Under the pieces are notes generated by a model. It did not search any database and had not been told where the DNA came from. It worked only from the letters and a program-made list of their open reading frames with translations. A stretch of DNA of 64,000 bases, taken from NCBI RefSeq assembly GCF_900168295.1, contig NZ_FVZL01000019.1:1-64000 (forward strand). The letters run 5' to 3'. The position numbers were made by a program, and so were the translations under genes. Shown here one piece after another: positions 17,275 through 25,890 of this stretch; the stretch's first letter is position 1; each line of letters begins with the position of its first letter. The stretch is from Arthrobacter sp. P2b. Its GTDB lineage: Bacteria; Actinomycetota; Actinomycetes; Actinomycetales; Micrococcaceae.

Positions 17275-18059
17275 TGATTGTGGACTCACACGTGCACGTG
17301 GGGACCGCCGGAGTTCCCCTGGGCCCTGCTGACCCGGAATCTTCCTTTGCCTTGTGGCGGAGCCGCGCGGCCGCCGTCGGAATTCGCAAGGCCGTCCTGA
17401 TGGCGGCGCCGGTGGGAACCTATGCGGCAGCCAACCGCGTGGTGGCTGATCTGGCCGGGCAGGAACCTGGTACATGGCTTTGGTACGTGTTCGTCAATCC
17501 CGCTGCGGACCGGGGACGGGTGGGCGCGCTGGTGGCCGCTGCCCACTCGCGGGGTGCCTGCGGGATCAAGGTGCACTGGTCCGACGGGATCGCCACGGAC
17601 GAGGTAGCCCGTGCGGCATCCCGTTTCAGGATGCCGGTGCTGTTCGACCCCCGCGGGGAGGTGCAGATTGTGACGCACCTGGCCGGGCGGCACCCCGATG
17701 TTCCCTGGATCGTGCCGCATCTGTCCTCCTTTGCGGACGACTGGCGGGCGCAGAAGCGGCTGATCAACGCGCTGGTGCGGGTGCCCAACATCTTTACCGA
17801 TACATCCGGGGTGCGGTACTACGACCTGCTGGAGGAGGCCGTTGCCCGGGCGGGGGCGCACAAGGTGCTCTACGGCAGCGACGGGCCCTACCTGCATCCG
17901 GCGCCGGAACTCGCCAAAATTTTTGCCCTTGGCCTTGGTCCCGAAGACCGGGAGCTTGTCCTGGGCGGCAACGTATTGCGGCTGACCAGGCCGGCAATCA
18001 GGGGTTTCCACATCCGCCGGAAACCCAGTGATACCAGGAGGGAAGAAGCATGGCTATGA
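17274..18059 (+). CDS. amidohydrolase family (TIM-barrel) protein
   Basis: The 261-residue protein shows the amidohydrolase_2 pattern: DSHVHVG at the N-terminus (residues 4-10), GIKVHW in the middle, PHLSSF, and YGSDGPY near the C-terminus with the catalytic-type aspartate. A metal-dependent hydrolase or decarboxylase is likely; the substrate is unknown. It overlaps the PLP enzyme gene by 1 bp and the following gene by 10 bp, so it belongs to the same operon. Confidence 0.82.
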   Translation: MIVDSHVHVGTAGVPLGPADPESSFALWRSRAAAVGIRKAVLMAAPVGTYAAANRVVADLAGQEPGTWLWYVFVNPAADRGRVGALVAAAHSRGACGIKVHWSDGIATDEVARAASRFRMPVLFDPRGEVQIVTHLAGRHPDVPWIVPHLSSFADDWRAQKRLINALVRVPNIFTDTSGVRYYDLLEEAVARAGAHKVLYGSDGPYLHPAPELAKIFALGLGPEDRELVLGGNVLRLTRPAIRGFHIRRKPSDTRREEAWL

Positions 18060-18670
18060 CAGGATCAGGAACCATCACGGGCCCGGGGCTTGCCGAAATC
18101 AAGCCGGAGAGTCCGGAAGGCATCCGGGCAGGGTTGTCCCAATTGCGGGACTACGTGTGGCAAAGCGAATATGCGCGGGGCAGGAAGCCGTCACCGCGAG
18201 CGGCGAAGGGTGCGGGCAAACGGGCATCATGGATCATCGGCCAAGAGCCGGACCGCCAGGCGATCTGGCTCATCACGTACCTTCCGTTGCCGGACCGGCG
18301 CGCACCGTCGCACGTGCGCGTTTTCGCCTATGAGGTGAGGCGGGAAAATCTGCCGGAAGTGGGCCGGCTTCCACCCACCAAAGATCTGCTGAAGCCCCGC
18401 CGTGTTCTCAGCGACATCAGGCTCAAAAAATTTATCCCCTTTCCGTCACCTGAGAAGCAGCCGGACATGTTCGGGCTTGCCGTCGAAGACCTTGTGCGCA
18501 AGGAATTCGGCAAGGTTTACAAGCGCACCAACTACCGGGGACGGCTGCCGGGCCGGCGGGGCCCGGATGTCCTGTGGCGTGAACTGGAGGACCTCTTCCG
18601 CGAACTCGCCTATGAGACCGGTGACGCCTACTGGCGGGAAGTGGCTGACGAGTTGTCCGTCGAATATTGA
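18050..18670 (+). CDS. hypothetical protein, last gene of the sigma-54 cluster
   Basis: The 206-residue basic, soluble protein has no recognised family. It begins at ATG 18050 with a very strong Shine-Dalgarno (AGGAGGG) inside the preceding gene. Features are a mixed alpha/beta middle (WIIGQEPDRQAIWLITYLPL; HVRVFAYEV) and a helical C-terminus. Its last 43 bp overlap the 3' end of the convergent activator gene, so the two genes are tightly packed tail to tail. Confidence 0.7.
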   Translation: MAMTGSGTITGPGLAEIKPESPEGIRAGLSQLRDYVWQSEYARGRKPSPRAAKGAGKRASWIIGQEPDRQAIWLITYLPLPDRRAPSHVRVFAYEVRRENLPEVGRLPPTKDLLKPRRVLSDIRLKKFIPFPSPEKQPDMFGLAVEDLVRKEFGKVYKRTNYRGRLPGRRGPDVLWRELEDLFRELAYETGDAYWREVADELSVEY

Positions 18671-20049
18671 CGCTCCTCGTCGTGGCCCGTCTTCCGGGCC
18701 TGCCGCTGCTGGACTGCCCGGTCCGTGAGCCCGAGCATCGCGGCAGCCGCGTGCACATTCCCGCCGCTCTGCTGCAGGGCAACGTCCACCGCGATTTCCG
18801 CCGCGCGTTCCTTGATCTCCCGCAGGCCAAGGCCCGCGTCCACTGCCCGGGCCACCGCCCTGGTGAGCGGATCGACGGCACTGGCAGGGCCGCCGTCGTT
18901 CGTGTCCTGACACTGTTGCAATGCCTCGAAAGCCTTCATAGAGGTGGGCCGGTCCTCGCGGGGAAGGTCGCCCGGGGTGATGGCTCCAGGACCCACGTGT
19001 CGGGCGGCGATCCGGAATGCCAGCTGCCGGAGGTCCCTGAGGTTGCCCGGGTAGGTCCGGCGGAGCAGGACGTCCTGGACGGTGGTGTCCACCTCTGGAT
19101 CTGTGCGGGCACCGCTGGCTTCGCGGCAGAAGCGCGCGAAGAGGCAGAGAATGTCCTCGATCCGCTCCCGCAGCGGCGGCATGGTGACCACCGAGGCCGC
19201 AATGCGGTGGTACAGGTCGGTACGGAAACTGCCGGCAGCGACTTCCTTGGAGAGATCCCGGTTCGTGGCACAGATCAGCCGGAACTTGCTGCGCAGCCAC
19301 CTGTCGCCTCCCACTCGCTTATAGGCACCCTCCTGGACCACGCGCAGCAGTTCTGGCTGAAGGTCGAGCGGAAGCTCGCCCACCTCGTCAAGGAACAGGG
19401 ACCCCTGGTCCGCGCCTGAGCAGGCACCCGTCCGGACGCTCACCGCACCCGTGAAAGCACCGCGTTCGTGCCCGAAGAGTTCGCTGCCCATGAGGGTGGG
19501 AACAATGGTGGTGCAGTCGACTGTGACCAGATTTCCTGGCTGCAGGCTTACCGCGTGGGCAACCCGTGCAGCCAGCTCCTTACCGGTCCCGGTTTCACCC
19601 TGGATCAGTATGGGTGCCTGGCCAAAACGCGCCGCCACCACCAGGTCCCGCAGTGCCGATCTCAATACCGGACTTTGTCCGGTCAACTTTTCACGGACCT
19701 CAACGGAGTCAAGGACCGCCTCAACATCTTCAACGCGCTGCATCCACGCCGAAATCGCTGCTACCTGGCTATGCCAGGTGATGCATTCCGCCGCCCCCTC
19801 CTCCAGCACCGGCCACGGTTTCAGCTTGCCGTCCGGCGGACCAATGACAAGCACCCGGCACCTGTTGTACTCGGCCGCCCCCAGCGCCGCCTTCAGGTTC
19901 TGTGAGTCCGCTGCGGACAGGATGATGCCAGTGGCTGATCCGCCCACCGGAGCATCTACTGTTTCCGTGACCAGGTTTGCCGTGCGAAGTTCTGTGATGG
20001 CCTCCCGAGCCCAGGCCTGCCCGCCACTGAGGTCAATCACCCAAGGCAT
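18628..20049 (-). CDS. sigma-54-dependent enhancer-binding protein (AAA+, GAFTGA)
   Basis: The 473-residue protein drives open-complex formation by sigma-54 RNA polymerase. Residues 1-120 are a sensory or degenerate receiver-like domain. The AAA+ domain has Walker A GETGTGKE (151-158), GAFTGA (197-202), Walker B SLFLDEVG (217-224), ATNRDL (261-266) and arginine-finger region FRTDLYHRI (275-283). A Fis-type HTH is near 423-450. GAFTGA is diagnostic of sigma-54 contact. It lies at the far end of the cluster from the sigma-54-like gene, on the other strand. Confidence 0.93.
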   Translation of the reverse strand: MPWVIDLSGGQAWAREAITELRTANLVTETVDAPVGGSATGIILSAADSQNLKAALGAAEYNRCRVLVIGPPDGKLKPWPVLEEGAAECITWHSQVAAISAWMQRVEDVEAVLDSVEVREKLTGQSPVLRSALRDLVVAARFGQAPILIQGETGTGKELAARVAHAVSLQPGNLVTVDCTTIVPTLMGSELFGHERGAFTGAVSVRTGACSGADQGSLFLDEVGELPLDLQPELLRVVQEGAYKRVGGDRWLRSKFRLICATNRDLSKEVAAGSFRTDLYHRIAASVVTMPPLRERIEDILCLFARFCREASGARTDPEVDTTVQDVLLRRTYPGNLRDLRQLAFRIAARHVGPGAITPGDLPREDRPTSMKAFEALQQCQDTNDGGPASAVDPLTRAVARAVDAGLGLREIKERAAEIAVDVALQQSGGNVHAAAAMLGLTDRAVQQRQARKTGHDEERQYSTDNSSATSRQ

Positions 20050-20197
20050 GGCACCTCCTCGCAGTTCACCTGCCCAATCGGGATACGGATGCGAGGAAGC
20101 TGACCATTCGGCCCGTTACAGCGCCGTTACTGGGTGCAGGGACTCGGAATAACCAGTGCACCTAGGAAGCCGTCGACGGGAAGAGCACAATGAGTTC

Positions 20198-21847
20198 ATG
20201 GTCGTTGCCTCAGCCCCTGAAGGCCTTGTGGAGGGTGAGCGTCTGCTCGCTTCGACGGACTGGGCGGCGGCGGCTTCGGCTTTCGAGTCAGTACTGGCCG
20301 TCAACGATGAACCAGCAGCCCACGACGGCTTGGGTCGCGCGCTGTGGTGGCTCCGCGACGCTGACCGGGCAATCGCCGAGCGGACACTGGCCTACGCGGG
20401 CTTTCGCCGTTCGGGGCAGAATTCCCGGGCCTTCAAGGCTGCCGTATGGCTGGCGCGCGAATACGCCGAGGCGTTGGGCAACGAAGCGGCCAGCCGGGGT
20501 TGGTTCGCACGCGCCGAGGGCCTCGCGTCCCGCCTGCCCGACGGCGCCGAGACCGGCTGGTTGGCTGTGACGCACGGGCTGCTGCAGGCCGATCCTGCAA
20601 CTGCCAGGGAAGATGCCCGGACGGCATTACAAGCTGCGCGCGGCGCTGATGATCCGGAACTCGAGGCAACCGCGCTGGCGCTGCTCGGCCTGGGGATGAT
20701 AGCGGCCGGTGACGTACCGGAAGGGATGACCCTCGTTGACGAGGCGATGGTGGTGGTCACGGCCGGCGAACTTCGCGACAGGATGGTTTTCGGCGACGTG
20801 TGCTGCATGGTCACGCGGGCCAGCGAAGAGTCCTGCGACGTCTCCCGGCTCAGCCAATGGAACACAACCGTCATGCATTTCATGGAGCGGACCGGGCACC
20901 CCGCGCTGATGGAATTCTGCGGGACTTGCTGTGCCGAGATCCTCCTTGCTTCCGGCAACATCGCCAGCGCCGAGGGCTGGCTTATCAAGACGCTGCGTGA
21001 GCTGGACCAGGCCGGCCACCGCGCACGGTGCGTTCACCCGGCAGCGAAACTGGCTGAACTGCGTCTGCTCCAAGGCCGGGTGGAGGAGGCCGGCAGATTG
21101 CTCGCGGGCTTTGAGGACCGCCCGGATGCATTGCTCGCGACGGCGGCCGTCCGGCTGGCTGCCGGAGACACAGCCGTTGCGGCGGCCCTGCTGCACCGGC
21201 GGATCCATCACGTGGCAGGCGGGCTCCTCGCCGTCCCGCTGCTGGCGCTGCTTGCCGAAGTGGAGCTGGCACAGGGCAACCCCGGCCAAGCACAGGAAAC
21301 GTCCAGGCGCCTCGACGGAATTGCGGCCGAAACCCGCTGGCCCCGGGCATTGGCCACCGCACACCTCACGGCCGGCCGCGTAACGGCCGCCGGCGGGGAC
21401 ACGTCCTCGGCCCGTTCACGGCTGGACTCCGCGATTGAGATCTTTGGCGAGCTGAAAATGCCGCTGGAGGCCGCGCGGGCACGCCTGTCCATGGCCGAGG
21501 CCCTGCGCGATTCGGACCCTGAGGTTGCCGTGCACGACGCCGAGCGGGCCCTGGCCGCGTTCGACGAGGCGGGCGCGGCGGCCATGGCTGACAAGGCAGC
21601 AGCCCTGCTGCGGGCACTCGGCGGTCCAGCCCGGACCGGCCCGAAGGCGCTCGGACTGCTGTCCCGGCGCGAGCGCGAAGTACTCAGGCTGCTCGCCGAA
21701 GCCTTGACGAATGCCGAGATCGCCGACCGCCTGTTCATCAGCACCAAGACCGCCGAGCACCATGTCAGCAACATCCTCGCCAAGCTGCACCTGCGCAGCC
21801 GCGGCGAAGCAGGCGCGTTCGCCCTGCGGCACTTCCCCACTGAATAG
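20198..21847 (+). CDS. LuxR-family regulator with TPR-like sensor region
   Basis: The product is about 549 residues, mostly Ala/Leu-rich helical repeats like a tetratricopeptide or MalT-type region. It ends in a clear LuxR HTH (LSRREREVLRLLAEALTNAEIADRLFIS and TAEHHVSNILAKLHLRSR, last 65 residues). The ATG at 20198 follows GGGAAGAG; an earlier frame start at 20156 is less likely. It is divergent from the enhancer-binding protein gene and upstream of SRPBCC and cupin genes it may control. Confidence 0.88.
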   Translation: MVVASAPEGLVEGERLLASTDWAAAASAFESVLAVNDEPAAHDGLGRALWWLRDADRAIAERTLAYAGFRRSGQNSRAFKAAVWLAREYAEALGNEAASRGWFARAEGLASRLPDGAETGWLAVTHGLLQADPATAREDARTALQAARGADDPELEATALALLGLGMIAAGDVPEGMTLVDEAMVVVTAGELRDRMVFGDVCCMVTRASEESCDVSRLSQWNTTVMHFMERTGHPALMEFCGTCCAEILLASGNIASAEGWLIKTLRELDQAGHRARCVHPAAKLAELRLLQGRVEEAGRLLAGFEDRPDALLATAAVRLAAGDTAVAAALLHRRIHHVAGGLLAVPLLALLAEVELAQGNPGQAQETSRRLDGIAAETRWPRALATAHLTAGRVTAAGGDTSSARSRLDSAIEIFGELKMPLEAARARLSMAEALRDSDPEVAVHDAERALAAFDEAGAAAMADKAAALLRALGGPARTGPKALGLLSRREREVLRLLAEALTNAEIADRLFISTKTAEHHVSNILAKLHLRSRGEAGAFALRHFPTE

Positions 21848-21855
21848 GGCGGTAA

Positions 21856-21873
21856 ATGGGGGACTCCCCCCAT
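21856..21873. promoter_or_regulatory. palindromic site ATGGGGG/CCCCCAT upstream of the SRPBCC gene
   Basis: A perfect 7-bp inverted repeat with a 4-bp centre lies about 60 bp upstream of the SRPBCC start and just after the LuxR gene. It could be that regulator's binding site or a short terminator. No T-run follows, which favours an operator. Confidence 0.4.
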
Positions 21874-21933
21874 CCTCTCCTCCCGTCGTCGTCCCATCCT
21901 TGAAGTATCCCGACGACATTCAGGAGGTGCAGG

Positions 21934-22482
21934 ATGAAACGGCAACAAACGGCGGGCAACGTCCTCAAACATGAGATCGCCGTGACCGTCCGGGAACACA
22001 CCACCGCCCCCTCCCCTGTTGTTTTCGATGTCCTGGCCAATCTGACCGGGCACATGCAATGGGGAGGAGCCGAGGCCTCGACGCTTCTGTCCATGGAAGC
22101 CCCTGAGGGGCAGGCAACGGCGGGAACGGAATTCATTTCCACGGCCGAGGACGGCACGTGCCGGATGACGGACTCCTCCGTGGTCACCGAGGCCGTCCGG
22201 CCCGTGAGGTTCGAACGGGTCACCGAATCGGCTGTGGCCTCAAAGAGAAACGGGACGACGGCGGACTGGCTCCTGGTTCATCGCTACGACATCGAAGCGG
22301 ACGGGAACCATAGCGACGTCACCTACACATGCCGGCTCGTCCGGGCGAGCGGACTGCCGGGCCTGCTGGCCCTGTACGGAATCCCGGTGCTCAGGTCACT
22401 GGCCCGGCTTGAGTGGGCACGGGCAAGCGGGGCAGGACTGCGGCGGCTTACCGCAGCGGCGGAAACCTCGGCGCAGGGATAA
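21934..22482 (+). CDS. SRPBCC (START-like) family protein
   Basis: The 182-residue protein begins its domain with VREHTTAPSPVVFDVLANLTGHMQWGG, the usual start of polyketide cyclase/dehydrase-like ligand-binding proteins. It continues with alternating strands and a long C-terminal helix (RSLARLEWARASGAGLRRL). It probably binds a hydrophobic ligand; no catalytic role can be assigned. GGAGG precedes the ATG. The cupin gene follows 32 bp later. Confidence 0.78.
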   Translation: MKRQQTAGNVLKHEIAVTVREHTTAPSPVVFDVLANLTGHMQWGGAEASTLLSMEAPEGQATAGTEFISTAEDGTCRMTDSSVVTEAVRPVRFERVTESAVASKRNGTTADWLLVHRYDIEADGNHSDVTYTCRLVRASGLPGLLALYGIPVLRSLARLEWARASGAGLRRLTAAAETSAQG

Positions 22483-22514
22483 GCCAGCGCCGGACTCAAG
22501 GAAGGAAAAGGACA

Positions 22515-22883
22515 ATGGCAAAGCTATCGATTGATGACCAGACCGCACGGGTGGAACGGATGACCGGCTACGAAGGCCGCTACCGGGAGACGGACGGCTA
22601 CACCATCGCTTTCGAAAAATTCGAAGAGGGAGGCGACTTTACGCCGTTCTACAAGGGATTGCCGGATGACCGGTGCCAAAGCCACCACTGGGGATACGTC
22701 GTGAAGGGCCGGCTCACCATGCACATGCCCGACGGCGACGAGATCGTGGAAGCCGGGGAGGCGTACTACACACCTCCGGGCCATACCGACGAACTCGATC
22801 CCGGAACCGTGCTGGTGGAGTTCAGCCCCACGGAGGAACTGGCCCGGACCCTGGCGGTGGTAGGGCAGAACATCGAGGGTTAG
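22515..22883 (+). CDS. cupin-domain protein
   Basis: The 122-residue single cupin shows HHWGYVVKGRLTMHMPDGDEIVEAGEAYYTPPGH, which covers both cupin motifs with possible metal-binding histidines. ATG at 22515 has SD GGAAGGAAAAGGA. It follows the SRPBCC gene and is probably co-transcribed. Substrate unknown; it could be a sensor or isomerase. Confidence 0.8.
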   Translation: MAKLSIDDQTARVERMTGYEGRYRETDGYTIAFEKFEEGGDFTPFYKGLPDDRCQSHHWGYVVKGRLTMHMPDGDEIVEAGEAYYTPPGHTDELDPGTVLVEFSPTEELARTLAVVGQNIEG

Positions 22884-22913
22884 GCGGTAACCCGCCCGGG
22901 CTTGCTCCGGTTT

Positions 22914-23027
22914 TTAGCGGCGGTTCCGCGGCGGGCGCGGATGGGCAGTGGGGGCCTGCCGAGCCTTCCTGGCCTGCATGACCCGCTTGAAGATGACGGG
23001 AAGCAAAGCGAAGAGCAGTTTCTTCAT
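22914..23027 (-). CDS. small basic protein, 37 residues
   Basis: A short gene begins at ATG 23027 with a good AAAGGA Shine-Dalgarno and ends with TAA at 22914. The product starts MKKLLFALLPVIFKRVMQAR and ends in an Arg/Pro-rich tail (RPPRNRR). The hydrophobic-then-basic pattern suggests a membrane-associated microprotein. It is divergent from the flavodoxin-like gene across a palindrome at 23063-23086. Confidence 0.6.
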   Translation of the reverse strand: MKKLLFALLPVIFKRVMQARKARQAPTAHPRPPRNRR

Positions 23028-23062
23028 GGCGTCTGTCCTTTGGTTGGTAGGGGCGACTGGTT

Positions 23063-23086
23063 AGATAGTAAGCACACTTGCTATCT
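23063..23086. promoter_or_regulatory. operator-like palindrome between divergent genes
   Basis: Arms AGATAGTAAG (23063-23072) and CTTGCTATCT (23077-23086) match at 9 of 10 positions around CACA. The site lies between the small basic protein gene and the flavodoxin-like gene, typical of a dimeric MarR- or TetR-type repressor site. No cognate regulator gene is adjacent. Confidence 0.6.
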
Positions 23087-23181
23087 GTTCGGCAATGGCC
23101 TCTGCGAATTCGGCCAGTCCCTCCGGCCGTTCGCCGCGAATCACTGACACCGATAAAACCGACCAGGAAGAAGGACAAATC

Positions 23182-23790
23182 ATGGCTGACCTCACCGCGC
23201 TTGCACTCATTTGCTCCCTGACTCCGTCGCCGGAGCCGTCCAGCAGCGAGCTGCTGGCCCGCCACGTGCTGGACGAACTCGCCACCCACGGCGTCAGCGG
23301 GACGTCGCTGCGGATCGTGGACCACAACGTGATGCCGGGAGTGCAGATCAGCATGGGCGACGGCGACGCCTGGCCGGGGATCCGCGACAAGATCCTCGCC
23401 GCTGACATCCTGGTCCTCGCCACACCGATCTGGATGGGGCACCCGAGCAGCATCACCCAGCGCGTGATCGAGCGGCTCGATGCCGACCTTTCCGAGACTG
23501 ATGATGCGGGCCGGCCGATCATGTACGGAAAAGTCGCGATCGTTGCCGTGGTGGGCAACGAGGACGGGGCACACAAGACCGTGGCGGACACACAGCAGGC
23601 ATTGAACGACGTCGGGTTCACCCTGCCTGCGCAGGGCGCCACGTACTGGGTGGGCGAGGCGATGCAGACCGTGGACTACAAAGACCTGGACACCGTCCCC
23701 GAAAAGGTCGCTTCCGCCACTGCAGGAGCCGCCCGCAACGCCGCCCACCTTGCCCGGGCCCTGGCCCAGGCGCCCTACCCGGCAGGGTGA
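23182..23790 (+). CDS. flavodoxin-fold NAD(P)H-dependent reductase
   Basis: The 202-residue protein resembles the NADPH-dependent FMN reductase/WrbA-like group: ALICSLTPSPEPSSSELLARHVLDEL at the N-terminus, then DILVLATPIWMGHPSSITQRVIERLD, the FMN-binding signature. It is likely a quinone or azo-type reductase in stress defence. ATG at 23182 follows AAGAAGGA. A palindrome upstream suggests repression. Confidence 0.82.
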   Translation: MADLTALALICSLTPSPEPSSSELLARHVLDELATHGVSGTSLRIVDHNVMPGVQISMGDGDAWPGIRDKILAADILVLATPIWMGHPSSITQRVIERLDADLSETDDAGRPIMYGKVAIVAVVGNEDGAHKTVADTQQALNDVGFTLPAQGATYWVGEAMQTVDYKDLDTVPEKVASATAGAARNAAHLARALAQAPYPAG

Positions 23791-23916
23791 GGGCCGTCGT
23801 CGGACGCCCCCCTTTCGCCGCGGAGCGTCCATGCCTAGGATGAACTCCTGTGCGGCCCGACGCGCCAGCGGAGGAGCCCCGGACACCAGAGCTGACAACG
23901 AAAGGGAACCGACACC

Positions 23917-24114
23917 ATGGCCGACACTCCGAACCCGATCCAGATCCAGAAGTTCCTGGGCGGCGTGGACTACCCCGCGAGCCGCGATGCGCTGCTGTCC
24001 AAGGCAAAGGACTCCGGCGCGGACAACAACGTGATTCAGGCCCTTGAGGCCATCCCCGACAAGGAGTACGACAGCCCAACGGCCGTCAGCTCAGCGGTTT
24101 CCGACAGCAACTGA
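23917..24114 (+). CDS. DUF2795 domain protein
   Basis: The 65-residue protein shows the DUF2795 pattern (IQIQKFLGGVDYPASRDALLSKAKDSGAD, then VIQALEAIPDKEYDSPTAVSSAV). The family is common in actinobacteria and of unknown function; its helical fold resembles Rho/SAP-like nucleic acid binders in part. A leader containing GAAAGGGA precedes the ATG. Confidence 0.88.
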   Translation: MADTPNPIQIQKFLGGVDYPASRDALLSKAKDSGADNNVIQALEAIPDKEYDSPTAVSSAVSDSN

Positions 24115-24127
24115 ACAGCGGCAGAAG

Positions 24128-24724
24128 TCATCTGGTGACGAGTTCGTTGCCGTAGCCGGAATCGCACTCGCCGTCGTGGATGACGCCGTCCCCCTCGGCC
24201 ACCACGTAGTTGTCCGCAGGGTCGAAGACCGCTGTCTGCACGCCCGTGACTTCCCTGGTGCAGCGGCGGGCAAACTCCGCGCCGTCATCCTCGCCGCCGA
24301 TCCAGATGTCCAGCCAAATGGAGGCGTCCCCGAACTCATCCGCCCCGGTGTGGCACGGACCTTCCTCGGGCGCGTCACCGTCCCCGCAGGTGTCCTCCAC
24401 GACGAAGTACCGGCGCACGTTCGGCAGGTAGATGCGGGTCCCGGCTGGGTAGTCAAGAACGTCCTTCCCCGTCTCCTTTGAATGCCCGACGGCGATGGTC
24501 ACCGGATCCTCGTAGGTTCCGGTCCCGCCGGCCGTCTTATGCAGGACCGGGTGGCTGATGATGGGTGAGCCCGGAGGGGTGTTGTCGAACCAGGTGTAGG
24601 CCGTGATGTACACCTGCTCACCCACCGTGTCCTCTGGAGGTGGCGGGGGCTCCTGGTTTGTACACGCGCCGGCAGCCAGAACCAACGCGAGCACGCCTGC
24701 CAGCGGAATGACTCGTCGGCCCAT
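24128..24724 (-). CDS. putative lipoprotein with RlpA/3D-like barrel
   Basis: The 198-residue protein has a lipoprotein signal (VLALVLAAGAC, Cys at about 21) followed by a proline run. The domain ITAYTWFDNTPPGS...AVGHS...YPAGTRIYLPNVRRYFVVEDTCGDG resembles double-psi beta-barrel proteins, with paired cysteines probably forming disulfides. It is probably surface-located. No enzymatic motif could be confirmed. Confidence 0.72.
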   Translation of the reverse strand: MGRRVIPLAGVLALVLAAGACTNQEPPPPPEDTVGEQVYITAYTWFDNTPPGSPIISHPVLHKTAGGTGTYEDPVTIAVGHSKETGKDVLDYPAGTRIYLPNVRRYFVVEDTCGDGDAPEEGPCHTGADEFGDASIWLDIWIGGEDDGAEFARRCTREVTGVQTAVFDPADNYVVAEGDGVIHDGECDSGYGNELVTR

Positions 24725-24779
24725 GCGGCACCCCCTGTCTCGCAGTTAGGGATGAACATAACACCCCTACCTGTGAGGC

Positions 24780-25862
24780 TCAGCCGCGGCCGCGCCTCCC
24801 GGAGCGCGCGGCAAATGCATCCAGCGCGTCCAGGATCTCGTCGCTTTTCCAGTGCCGGCCGCGCTTGAACTTGTCAAAGCCCTGCACCACGCCCGCTTCC
24901 TCCAAGACCTGCATCTGGCGCCAGATCGTCGGCCCCGATAGTCCCAACCGGTCTTCCAACAGCTTGGCGTTGACAACAGGCTGGCGGGCCAACAGGTCGG
25001 CAATCTTCCACGCGGCAGCGTCCTTGCGGGCCTTGATGACGTCCTTCCACCGGGCCCTTGCCGCGGTGATGTCTCCGGCGAGCCGGCGGCCGTTGTCAAT
25101 AGCACGGAACGTGGCTTCCGAGGTGAGCAGGATGATCCCGTCGGGGTCCCCTTTTCGGTAAGCGGTCAGTGCATCGTGGTATTCCCTGACGTGATTCAGC
25201 AGCCCGGCCGAGACTGGGACGGTCACCGCCCTTGTGAGGCCCTTGTTCCGCAACATGGCGTGCATCAGCGCCCGGCCGGTCCTGCCATTGCCGTCGGTAA
25301 AAGGGTGGATAGTTTCAAACTGGGCATGGGCGATTGCCGCTTGGGACAGGACCTGGACATCGTTCCGCCCGGCATAGGCCATGAGATCGTCCATGAGTGC
25401 CGGCACGCGCCTGGCATCGGGAGCGACGAAGTCCGCTCCTACCGGACTCGAACTGGACCTGCCGATCCAGACAGGCTCACTACGCCAGATACCCGCGCCC
25501 TTCGGGTCGGCATGCTTCATGAGTGCCCTGTGCATTTCCAGGACGGCTGCCGTATCCAAAGCATCAGCGGCGGCAAGGGCAGCGTTCATGGCCGCCACGT
25601 TGTCCACAACCAGGGTGGCGTTTCGCTTGGAGTCGTCCCCAAGCACTGCCATCTCGATGCTCCGGGCGTTGGCGGTCACATTTTCGATCTGGGATGAGGA
25701 GACTGATTCGGTCCGCAGCAGGATGGCCGAAAACGGCGCGATGCCGGAACCGAACTCGTGGTCAAAGTCGCGGATGGCCAACGCCGCATCTTCGGCCGCA
25801 GCCGTCACTTCACTCGAGGCGATATAGACGTTGTCCCTAATGAAGGACGGGATCGCTGCCAT
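24780..25862 (-). CDS. Fic-family protein with winged-helix C-terminus
   Basis: The product is about 360 residues. The Fic core HPFTDGNGRTGR (186-197) is complete, so it should transfer AMP from ATP to a protein target. An inhibitory-helix motif of the S-x3-E-N type (SSSQIEN, 55-61) indicates the self-inhibited class. The C-terminus has a winged-helix DNA-binding region (NAKLLEDRLGLSGPTIWRQMQVLEEAGVV). ATG 25862 is preferred over TTG 25868. A 12-bp palindrome upstream could be its autoregulatory site. Confidence 0.9.
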   Translation of the reverse strand: MAAIPSFIRDNVYIASSEVTAAAEDAALAIRDFDHEFGSGIAPFSAILLRTESVSSSQIENVTANARSIEMAVLGDDSKRNATLVVDNVAAMNAALAAADALDTAAVLEMHRALMKHADPKGAGIWRSEPVWIGRSSSSPVGADFVAPDARRVPALMDDLMAYAGRNDVQVLSQAAIAHAQFETIHPFTDGNGRTGRALMHAMLRNKGLTRAVTVPVSAGLLNHVREYHDALTAYRKGDPDGIILLTSEATFRAIDNGRRLAGDITAARARWKDVIKARKDAAAWKIADLLARQPVVNAKLLEDRLGLSGPTIWRQMQVLEEAGVVQGFDKFKRGRHWKSDEILDALDAFAARSGRRGRG

Positions 25863-25890
25863 CCCCAACTATTTCACTTATGGGTAGAAC

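Noticed and set aside
24350-24370. TGGCACGG resembling a -24 element
   Set aside because: No GC dinucleotide at the correct distance, and it lies within a lipoprotein gene.
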